A stretch of DNA of 5,112 nt from the NCBI GenBank assembly GCA_024225875.1, contig JAAEMD010000006.1, positions 1 through 5,112 of the forward strand. Reading direction: 5' to 3'. This document shows, piece by piece, positions 1-5,112 of the stretch. The position numbers were made by a program, and so were the translations under genes. This stretch comes from a bacterium. Its GTDB lineage: Bacteria > Margulisbacteria > Marinamargulisbacteria > JAAEMD01. The notes beneath the pieces were generated by a model. The model was not told the origin of the DNA, made no database searches, and saw only the letters and a program-made list of their open reading frames with translations. The number at the start of each line of letters is the position of its first letter. Positions within the stretch are counted from its first letter, which is position 1.

Positions 1-662
1 AAAAATATGGCTTGGAAAATAGAAAGTACTGTCTATTTTTTTGTGGTTCTAGAAAACAACATTTTATGAATCTAATACCTTTAATGAGAGATGCTGTAAA
101 TTTAATTAAGTCAGAGGATAAAAATTTTTCTCCAGTATTACTTGTATCACCTTTTATTAGTGACCAGGACTTTAAAGCTGCTGGCGATGAATTTGACCTT
201 TCCGACTTTATTGTTTTAAGAGGAGATTCCCTGGAATTAATGTCAATATCTGATTTTTTAGTAACTATTCCAGGCACGAATAATGCTGAAGCAATGTATA
301 TGAATCTTCCTATGTTAGTATTTCTACCGTTAAATAGACCGGAGTTAATTATTTTAGATGGAGTGGCCGGATTAATCGGAAATCTTCCTTTTGCAGGTCG
401 TATAATAAAAACTATTATAGTGATGATTATGGCTAAAAGGAAAATGTACTATTCATTACCTAATAGAGTTGCAGGTAAAGGAATTGTGCCTGAGATTATT
501 GGTGTTGTTGATGCAGAGATAATAGCAAAAGAAATATGTAAATATTATTACGATAAAGATCAGTTGAAAAAAATAAAGAAAAATCTTTCATGTTTTAATA
601 ATAATAAAGAAATAGCTAAAAAAATATGTTTAACAGTTCTGGAAGATCTGCAGGATGTCTAA
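1..662 (+). CDS. Lipid-A-disaccharide synthase-related glycosyltransferase, C-terminal part (5' end off the window)
   Basis: The frame is open to the window edge, so the TTG at 12 is probably an internal Leu codon and the N-terminal domain lies outside. Numbering from that codon, three landmarks match the C-terminal half of the LpxB family. CGSR at 11-14 sits where LpxB has PGSR. PGTNNAEA at 87-94 matches the SGTATLEA nucleotide-sugar-binding segment. SLPNRVAGKGIVPEIIG at 148-164 matches the SLPN...VPE segment. LpxB itself joins UDP-diacylglucosamine to lipid X at the inner membrane. Between the second and third motifs this protein has about 20 more residues than E. coli LpxB (around 106-130, LNRPELIILDGVAGLIGNLP). 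That is why I call it 'LpxB-related', a group of unproven substrate, rather than LpxB. It converges on the minus-strand genes; its stop was originally only about 20 bp from the csoR stop. Family is well supported, exact reaction is not. Confidence 0.85.
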   Translation, partial: KYGLENRKYCLFFCGSRKQHFMNLIPLMRDAVNLIKSEDKNFSPVLLVSPFISDQDFKAAGDEFDLSDFIVLRGDSLELMSISDFLVTIPGTNNAEAMYMNLPMLVFLPLNRPELIILDGVAGLIGNLPFAGRIIKTIIVMIMAKRKMYYSLPNRVAGKGIVPEIIGVVDAEIIAKEICKYYYDKDQLKKIKKNLSCFNNNKEIAKKICLTVLEDLQDV

Positions 663-682
663 ATAAACTGTAGACAGCAAAT

Positions 683-748
683 TTACTTTACATAAGTATA
701 GATAATATCCATTACCTCTTTATAAGTGCGTTCTCGTTTATCTTTATT
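683..748 (-). pseudogene. Severed 3' end of the csoR-family gene
   Basis: Read on the minus strand beyond the inserted element, these bases continue the repressor frame: Asn, then 20 codons ending EVMDIIYTYVK and TAA at 685-683. Joining this to residue 76 of the upstream piece (after removing the element and one copy of the 6-bp duplication) gives an uninterrupted 96-residue protein. That is a normal length for the CsoR/RcnR/FrmR family, and the tail looks like the family's C-terminal helix. There are no stops or frameshifts in the remnant, which suggests the break is recent. It has no convincing ribosome binding site of its own. Confidence 0.88.
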
Positions 749-750
749 TA
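745..750. repeat. Target site duplication, left copy (TATTTA)
   Basis: This hexamer abuts the left inverted repeat and is repeated exactly at 916-921 beside the right one. The sequence is short and AT-rich, so some identity could be chance. Its position at both element borders inside a broken gene makes a true duplication likely. Confidence 0.75.
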
Positions 751-770
751 GGGCTTGCTGACGCAGCCCA
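751..770 (+). repeat. Left terminal inverted repeat
   Basis: This 20-bp repeat is identical to the reverse complement of 896-915. It is itself nearly palindromic: GGGCT and AGCCC pair, one T bulges, GC and GC pair, and TGAC forms the loop. Each end of the element could therefore fold into its own hairpin in single-stranded DNA or RNA. No T-run follows, so it does not look like an intrinsic terminator. Confidence 0.92.
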
Positions 771-895
771 ATCATCAAAAAAACAAAAGAACTCTTTTGG
801 TACATAATCCCATTAAAGCTTTGCACTTTCTTTTATTTTCCTGTTTTGGAATACTCTTATTTTACCTTTATTTTGTGCCTGTGAACATGGTTTGC

Positions 896-915
896 TGGGC
901 TGCGTCAGCAAGCCC
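896..915 (-). repeat. Right terminal inverted repeat
   Basis: This is the perfect complement of the left repeat. Read on the minus strand it enters the csoR frame as codons for Arg (the first base from the flank), Ala and Cys, then TGA at 907-905. It therefore supplies the premature stop codon. Confidence 0.92.
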
Positions 916-1144
916 TATTTATAGCAACTAATCCATTTGCGACACAGGTTTTAAGGTGATTTTTTATTATTAACTTTGAAATGCTGCGTAGTGATTCACT
1001 GGTAGCAGAAATCTGCATAAGGATATCTTTATGATCTCTTTCCTCTTCTATCATTTTGGAAATACCCTTAACTCTACCTGCTATTTGTTTGAGTTTTTGA
1101 GTAGCTTCTAATTTTTCATCTTTATCCAGAAACTTACTGTTCAT
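905..1144 (-). CDS. CsoR/RcnR/FrmR-family metal-sensing repressor, C-terminus truncated by insertion
   Basis: The 79-residue product is the N-terminal four fifths of a small all-helical repressor. Members of this family bind operator DNA as tetramers and release it on binding metal or formaldehyde. The family signature is clear: GRVKGI at 23-28 (usual GQVRGI), DILMQISA at 40-47, and HLKTCV at 63-68. The sensing positions x, y and z fall at His38, His63 and Cys67, with the CsoR spacing of 25 and then 4 residues. The first is usually Cys, so this is an H-H-C set. The last three residues, RAC, and the stop come from the inserted element; the original protein ran 20 residues further. Loss of the C-terminal helix probably weakens tetramer formation, but residual function cannot be excluded. 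The start is fixed by a GGAGGT Shine-Dalgarno sequence. No metal transporter lies beside it, so the inducer is unknown. Confidence 0.9.
   Translation of the reverse strand: MNSKFLDKDEKLEATQKLKQIAGRVKGISKMIEEERDHKDILMQISATSESLRSISKLIIKNHLKTCVANGLVAINRAC
916..921. repeat. Target site duplication, right copy (TATTTA)
   Basis: This hexamer abuts the right inverted repeat and matches 745-750. On the minus strand it lies in the codons for Ile and Asn just before the break in the csoR-family gene. Confidence 0.75.
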
Positions 1145-1148
1145 AATG

Positions 1149-1154
1149 ACCTCC
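1149..1154 (-). promoter_or_regulatory. Strong Shine-Dalgarno sequence of the csoR-family gene
   Basis: On the minus strand GGAGGT lies four bases upstream of the ATG at 1144. It is the clearest ribosome binding site in the window and confirms this start codon. Confidence 0.8.
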
Positions 1155-1191
1155 GCTTTTTCAGCCTCAAATAAGGATATCCCCGTCCAAC

Positions 1192-1866
1192 CTAATAATT
1201 TTTTACAAGCTCAATTTTATCAATAATAATATTGACGTTATCTTTTGCAGATGCAGCTATGGCCAGAAGTTGTAACTGCAGCAAACCACCGGATTCATTT
1301 CTAAGGTCAGGGTTCCAGGTATCATCCCCTATCCCTGGATTATAATCAGTAAAATGTTTAAATGGTATGATTACTGTTTGCCAGCTTTTCCAGTTTACGT
1401 CCAGTATATATGAATAACAGTCATCAGCCATAGTCATTGAAGGATCATGGGGGTGAGGTTCAATCTGCCAGTTAAGATTATCATCCTCATATAATTCTAT
1501 TTTAAGAGAACCGCTGGTTCTGCCTATACCGTGGATTTTCATTTTTACAGCATTATATTTTGTTGCATCTATACCAAAATATGTTCCAAAGCCACCAACA
1601 TAAAGGTCACTGGCTCTACCTGTAAGTTTAATAGATACCTTGCCAAGGTCATCCCGGTTATAAATACTATTGTAAACATATGAAATTATCATATCACCAA
1701 GACCCCACCATGGCGGGTTTTTCTTGATGTTGGCATCTTCAAAATCATCTACTATATAAATACCTTTTTTACGATCTAGATTATAAGTGTTCTTAGCTGT
1801 TAAAGGCACTTTGATAATTAAGAAAATTATTATAAATACTATTATCTCTTTTTTATATTTCAGCAT
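1192..1866 (-). CDS. Exported CBM11-like beta-sandwich protein
   Basis: This 224-residue protein opens with a positively charged stretch (KYKK), then a hydrophobic core at about 8-18. VPLTA at 20-24 is a plausible signal peptidase I site; no lipobox Cys is present. The remainder resembles the CBM11 / CIA30-like galactose-binding fold. DDFED at 40-44 and WWGLGD at 53-58 form the typical opening strand region. An edge strand with YNAVKMKI lies at 104-111, WKSWQTVIIPFKHF at 159-172, and a closing strand NVNIIIDKIEL near 210-220. Such domains bind polysaccharides or act as protein scaffolds; no catalytic domain is attached. The gene starts 17 bp after the tilS stop and shows no good Shine-Dalgarno sequence, so translational coupling to tilS is possible. 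The ligand is unknown. The fold assignment is by motif recognition only; a generic secreted beta-sandwich protein remains possible. Confidence 0.7.
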   Translation of the reverse strand: MLKYKKEIIVFIIIFLIIKVPLTAKNTYNLDRKKGIYIVDDFEDANIKKNPPWWGLGDMIISYVYNSIYNRDDLGKVSIKLTGRASDLYVGGFGTYFGIDATKYNAVKMKIHGIGRTSGSLKIELYEDDNLNWQIEPHPHDPSMTMADDCYSYILDVNWKSWQTVIIPFKHFTDYNPGIGDDTWNPDLRNESGGLLQLQLLAIAASAKDNVNIIIDKIELVKNY

Positions 1867-1883
1867 TTTAGATCAGAATTGCA

Positions 1884-3335
1884 TTATCTATCAACAATCT
1901 CTATTTTTAAAATATTTTTAACACCTTTATTGATTTTAAATAAATCCGATATTTGATTTCCCAGTACCCATGCTAGATGATTTTGACAGAAAAATAAAGG
2001 AAGGTTATTACGAAGTCGGATATTTATTTTTTTGTTAATAAAATACTTTTTTATTTTAACTTTATAATCACATCCATATGGTATAAAGTAATCGCCTTCT
2101 TTTCTATTTCTTATGGTAATGGCATGCCCTTTCATAAGATCATAATTAAGAAAGGCCTGTCTATTGTCTGATATAAAGCTGTCTTGACTATTAGTTATGA
2201 TTGATAGTTTAACTGTTAAAGACGATTCATTAATTCTGATAACAGCAGGTATTTTTTTGATAGTATAAATATAAGGCTTATCCTGGGCTGGGACTTCTTT
2301 TTTTTTAAAAATTATTTCCTCTTTTTTTGTAGTGCAGAGATAGTTTTTTGAGAGGGTTACATTTGTTTTCATATTATTTACTGATACTCTATTTAAAATC
2401 TCATTAACAGTTGCAGAACTGAAAATATAATCCGGCAGATCTATTCTGCGGTTACTGTTCATTTCTTGTGAGATTTTGTTTTTGAGAATGTTTAACATTT
2501 CAAAAATTATACTTTTTTGTACATATATATGATAACTTTTGAATTTATTAAGATTAAAAGATATTTGTTCGCTGGCAAATTTAATATCTTTTATAATTAA
2601 CCCGGTAGCCTGGCTTATATAATTCTTCTGTTCTTTAAGATATTCTAATAAGCTGTTTACATTATTCCTGTAAGAAGGGTTGATCCCTTCTATAACAGGA
2701 GAAATTTGATTTCTGATAATATTTCTTGTGTAGATATTCTTTGTATTAGAAGAATCAAGCATGAAGGCTATTTTATTTTTATTAAGGAAAGTAGTTATCT
2801 CTTTTTTTTCTATATTTAAAAGCGGCCTGATCAAAAGTGTATTTTTACAAAGAGGTGATTCAGGTTCTATAGATCCCAGGTTGGATTTTACACCTCTGTA
2901 TATCCTTTGAAAAAACGTTTCTGTTACATCATCTAAGTTGTGACCTGTTACGATATATGTAATGCCGTATATTTTTGAATAGTGTCTTAGCATTGAACGC
3001 CTGATATTTCTTGCAGCTGTCTCAATTGAGCAGCTGTATTTTTCTGCATACAATTTTACTGGAATCAGTTTAGTAATGGTTTTTATTTTTAGATTTTTAC
3101 CTGTATTTCTTACAAAGGCACGTTCCTGACCTGTTTCTTCTGGACGAAGGCCATGGTCGAAATAAACCAGTATGAGCTGTTCGCATGGTTTGTGTAGATA
3201 CTGTTTCAGAAATTCCAGTAGAAAAACACTGTCCGGCCCGCCAGAAAAAGATATAATTAACCTGTCATTCCTTGAAAGCAGGTGATTTATTTTAATATAG
3301 TCAGTAATTTTTTTGAAAAGCTCTTTATTTTTCAT
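1884..3335 (-). CDS. tilS: tRNA(Ile)-lysidine synthase
   Basis: TilS attaches lysine to C34 of the CAU-anticodon tRNA(Ile) in the cytoplasm, using ATP. This makes the tRNA read AUA codons and be charged with isoleucine; it is normally essential. The 483-residue protein has the PP-loop SGGPDS at 31-36, followed by the N-type ATPase core (VYFDHGLRPEE, TAARNIRR, VTGHNLDDVTETF, SNTKNIYTRNIIRNQISP). The long linker region ends in the C-terminal TilS domain: IRNRKEGDYFIPYG, then KIKKYF, NNLPLF and LAWVLGNQISD. This is full bacterial length with no missing motif. I chose the ATG at 3335; a TTG two codons upstream at 3341 is the only close alternative. The gene follows argS by 36-37 bp and precedes the CBM11-like gene by 17 bp. 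Confidence 0.96.
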   Translation of the reverse strand: MKNKELFKKITDYIKINHLLSRNDRLIISFSGGPDSVFLLEFLKQYLHKPCEQLILVYFDHGLRPEETGQERAFVRNTGKNLKIKTITKLIPVKLYAEKYSCSIETAARNIRRSMLRHYSKIYGITYIVTGHNLDDVTETFFQRIYRGVKSNLGSIEPESPLCKNTLLIRPLLNIEKKEITTFLNKNKIAFMLDSSNTKNIYTRNIIRNQISPVIEGINPSYRNNVNSLLEYLKEQKNYISQATGLIIKDIKFASEQISFNLNKFKSYHIYVQKSIIFEMLNILKNKISQEMNSNRRIDLPDYIFSSATVNEILNRVSVNNMKTNVTLSKNYLCTTKKEEIIFKKKEVPAQDKPYIYTIKKIPAVIRINESSLTVKLSIITNSQDSFISDNRQAFLNYDLMKGHAITIRNRKEGDYFIPYGCDYKVKIKKYFINKKINIRLRNNLPLFFCQNHLAWVLGNQISDLFKINKGVKNILKIEIVDR

Positions 3336-3354
3336 AATCAATCTTTTATTGATT
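3336..3354 (-). promoter_or_regulatory. Hairpin abutting the tilS start codon
   Basis: A perfect 7-bp inverted repeat, AATCAAT-aaaag-ATTGATT on the minus strand, ends immediately before the tilS ATG. The purine-rich loop AAAAG is the only candidate for a ribosome binding site here. The structure could affect tilS initiation. The stem is mostly A-T pairs and may be chance in AT-rich spacer DNA. Confidence 0.3.
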
Positions 3355-3371
3355 TTTATGAACCCTGGTAT

Positions 3372-4934
3372 TTACATTGTTTCAGGTGCGGAAATCCCCA
3401 TTAGTTCCAGGCATAGTACCAGTGTTTTTTTTGTTTGATTTAATATAACTATTCTTTTTTTTGCTGTTTCTTCATCAGCTTTTAAGATATGACAGTTTTC
3501 ATAAAATACATGAAAATGACGGGCAAGGTCCCAGGTATAATTTGCCAGCTTGTGTGGAGCAAGGAGGTTTGATGCAGCCCATATTTCATCATAAACCATA
3601 ATACACTTAAATACTAACTGGCGCTCATAGCTATTAAGCTGAGAATGATTATCCCAGGTTAAGGTTAAGTTTAAGTTGATATCACCCATCTTTTTTAAAA
3701 TATTGCATATGCGGGCATGGGCATACTGTATATAAAAAACCGGATTCTCAGAAGATTTCTGCTTAGCTAATTCAAGATCAAATTCTATATGTGTATCAGG
3801 ACTTTTTTGAAGTAAAAAATATCTGGTTGCATCAGGGCCAATTTCTTCAATAACTTCGTCTAATGTTATGATTTCTCCGGTTCGTTTGGACATCCTGACC
3901 GGTTCTGATCCTCTCAAAAGGCTTACCAGCTGTCCTATAATAATGGTGAAGCTGGAACTATCCATGAACTGTGGGCCGCAAAGAGCGCTTACAGCAGCCT
4001 TAACTCTTTGTATATAGCCGTGATGGTCAGCCCCCCATATATTAATCAACTTGTTATAGCCCCTTTGAATTTTATCGTAATGATAAGCAATATCAACTGC
4101 AAAATATGTATAAGTACCATCTGCTTTTATTAAGACCCTGTCTTTTTCATCACCTGAATTTTGAGACTTAAACCATAAGGCACCTTCATTTTCGTAAGTT
4201 AGTTTTTTTTCTTTTAAAAGAGCGATTGTTTTGCTGACCATACTGTTTTCGTATAGTGATTTTTCCGAATACCAGTTCTGAAAATGTACTTGAATTTTAT
4301 TTAGAGTATTCTTTTGATGCTGAATATTAATTTTGAGAGGATCTTCTTTTGATTTAGCAAGGTCCTTAATATATGATCCATGATATCCATTTTCAGGAAC
4401 AGGCTTATTATTTCTTACTGCTGCCACACTGTTATAAAAGTTTTTTATCTGATTGCCAGCATCATTGATATAAAATTCTGAGTAAGTATTCCTTTTTGTG
4501 AAACGTAATATTGAATCTATGGTACTTCCGATAACAGCCCATCTGCCATGTCCTATATGAAGAGGTCCTGTAGGATTAGCCGATACATACTCAATAAGTA
4601 TTTTATTATCTGTTTCAGGGAAATTTATTTTGTCATTATACAATTCAAGCAGGTTTTGCCATAACCATCTGCAGGAGACTTTTATATTTATAAAACCGTT
4701 TACAGCATTAAATTTAAAAAAATCGCCCTGCATGCTGTCAGACAGCTTATCGCAAATATTTCTGGCAATTAACAAAGGACTCATACGCATTTTTTTTGCA
4801 AGCTGAAATGATATATTTGTTGCAAAGTCCCCGTATTCCTGGTTTTTAGGTATTTCAAGTAACATTTTACCTTCTATTGGAAAAGAACCCTGTAATTCCT
4901 GCCTGATAAGGCTTTCAATTTTTGCTTTTATCAT
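3372..4934 (-). CDS. argS: Arginyl-tRNA synthetase
   Basis: ArgS charges tRNA(Arg) with arginine in the cytoplasm; it is a class I synthetase and essential. From the ATG at 4934 the protein is 520 residues, a little short of the usual 550-570. In order there is the N-terminal Add-1 domain with EYGDFATNISFQLAK at 33-47, and the catalytic domain with EYVSANPTGPLHIGH at 115-129 (HIGH at 126-129). Next come FAVDIAYHYDK near 278-288 and GADHHGY at 301-307. The KMSKS-equivalent is RMSKRTG at 347-353, with Arg for the first Lys. The anticodon-binding DALR domain contains NPVFYIQYAHAR and ends in the family-typical APETM. An in-frame extension to 4997 exists, but it overlaps the upstream gene. The ATGA overlap with that gene's stop makes 4934 the better start; a GAAGG lies 10 bases upstream. 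All main motifs are intact. Confidence 0.97.
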   Translation of the reverse strand: MIKAKIESLIRQELQGSFPIEGKMLLEIPKNQEYGDFATNISFQLAKKMRMSPLLIARNICDKLSDSMQGDFFKFNAVNGFINIKVSCRWLWQNLLELYNDKINFPETDNKILIEYVSANPTGPLHIGHGRWAVIGSTIDSILRFTKRNTYSEFYINDAGNQIKNFYNSVAAVRNNKPVPENGYHGSYIKDLAKSKEDPLKINIQHQKNTLNKIQVHFQNWYSEKSLYENSMVSKTIALLKEKKLTYENEGALWFKSQNSGDEKDRVLIKADGTYTYFAVDIAYHYDKIQRGYNKLINIWGADHHGYIQRVKAAVSALCGPQFMDSSSFTIIIGQLVSLLRGSEPVRMSKRTGEIITLDEVIEEIGPDATRYFLLQKSPDTHIEFDLELAKQKSSENPVFYIQYAHARICNILKKMGDINLNLTLTWDNHSQLNSYERQLVFKCIMVYDEIWAASNLLAPHKLANYTWDLARHFHVFYENCHILKADEETAKKRIVILNQTKKTLVLCLELMGISAPETM

Positions 4935-5112
4935 TGTCCAAAAACCTTCATTAATTTTTTTCTTACTGGTGGAGTTTTTGATAATATAGCACCCCACTCT
5001 GCTTTTGTGATATATTTTTTTGGTTTGAAATATTTTGAAGGCGCTATTATTTTTATTTCATAAGCTGACTTGATAAACGGTATAGCCCAGTAATTTTTTT
5101 TAATATCTTTAT
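4931..5112 (-). CDS. C-terminal SLH-domain end of a cell-envelope protein (5' end off the window)
   Basis: This open frame runs in from the right edge with no start inside the window. Sixty residues are visible and match one S-layer homology repeat. It begins KDIKKNYWAIPFIKSAYE (the DxxxHWA..I..A segment), has FKPKKYITKAEWGAILSK (the F.P...TRAE..a.l segment), and ends with a basic tail, RKKLMKVFGQ. SLH domains anchor proteins non-covalently to cell-wall polymers at the surface. The usual His of HWA is Tyr, and Arg of TRAE is Lys. The stop codon overlaps the argS start as ATGA, so the two are probably co-transcribed and translationally coupled. What the rest of the protein does cannot be seen. 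Confidence in coding is high; the SLH call rests on one repeat read by eye. Confidence 0.8.
   Translation of the reverse strand, partial: KDIKKNYWAIPFIKSAYEIKIIAPSKYFKPKKYITKAEWGAILSKTPPVRKKLMKVFGQ

Larger units (their letters stand above)
751..915. mobile_element. 165-bp MITE-like non-autonomous insertion element
   Basis: The element is bounded by perfect 20-bp inverted repeats at 751-770 and 896-915 (GGGCTTGCTGACGCAGCCCA and its complement). They are flanked by direct repeats TATTTA at 745-750 and 916-921. The 125-bp interior is AT-rich and encodes no transposase or other recognisable protein. It holds a small internal palindrome, CAAAAG-aact-CTTTTG, at 784-799. The G+C-rich ends contrast with the AT-rich surroundings. 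It interrupts an otherwise continuous csoR-family reading frame, which independently supports insertion. It must have been moved in trans by a transposase encoded elsewhere. I cannot assign the parent IS family. The matching TA just outside each repeat makes the exact boundary ambiguous by about 2 bp per side. Confidence 0.9.

Noticed and set aside
12..14. TTG as the true start of the LpxB-related gene
   Set aside because: The frame stays open to base 1 and the protein lacks the whole N-terminal half of its family, so this is an internal codon of a gene cut by the window edge.
668..677. CTGTAGACAG inverted repeat as a bidirectional terminator between the converging genes
   Set aside because: The stem is at most three or four base pairs with a tiny loop and no clear T-run on either strand.
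751..770. Terminal repeat hairpin as an intrinsic terminator for the plus-strand gene
   Set aside because: It is GC-rich and foldable, but followed by AATCATC rather than a run of T, and it is explained better as an element end.
771..895. Transposase remnant inside the 165-bp element
   Set aside because: No frame longer than a few dozen codons and no DDE-type or other transposase motif is visible.
4935..4997. N-terminal extension of ArgS by 21 residues
   Set aside because: It overlaps, in another frame, the SLH-domain coding sequence, has no ArgS-like character, and the ATG at 4934 gives a normal ArgS N-terminus with an ATGA overlap.

Overview
This is an AT-rich bacterial window with five genes, one of them broken, and one small mobile element. 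Four minus-strand genes and a partial fifth form a tightly packed, operon-like run read from right to left. A single plus-strand gene enters from the left edge and converges on that run.

The lineage looks like a low-GC bacterium with a complex, possibly diderm, envelope. There is a lipid-A-disaccharide synthase-related glycosyltransferase, an S-layer-homology (SLH) domain protein and an exported carbohydrate-binding-like protein. Halanaerobiales-like or candidate-phylum lineages would fit, but the sequence alone does not fix the taxon.

Layout, left to right. Positions 1-662 (+) hold the C-terminal two thirds or so of an LpxB-related protein. Positions 683-1144 (-) held an intact CsoR/RcnR/FrmR-family metal-sensing repressor of about 96 residues. 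It is now split by a 165-bp element at 751-915, which has perfect 20-bp terminal inverted repeats and a 6-bp TATTTA target duplication. The ORF now stops inside the element after 79 residues, and the last 20 codons are stranded beyond it. Positions 1192-1866 (-) encode an exported CBM11-like beta-sandwich protein. Positions 1884-3335 (-) encode tRNA(Ile)-lysidine synthase, TilS. Positions 3372-4934 (-) encode arginyl-tRNA synthetase, ArgS. From 4931 to the right edge (-) lies the C-terminal SLH domain of a protein that starts outside the window. Its stop codon overlaps the argS start as ATGA.

The SLH, argS, tilS and CBM11-like genes are separated by -4, 37 and 17 bp, so co-transcription is likely. 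The mix is two essential translation genes (tRNA charging and tRNA anticodon modification) with two cell-envelope genes. The csoR gene follows 47 bp later with its own strong Shine-Dalgarno sequence.

The most notable observation is the apparently recent insertion into csoR: repeats and target duplication are perfect, and the severed reading frame is still open. I see no CRISPR array, RNA gene, phage module or clearly new multi-gene system.
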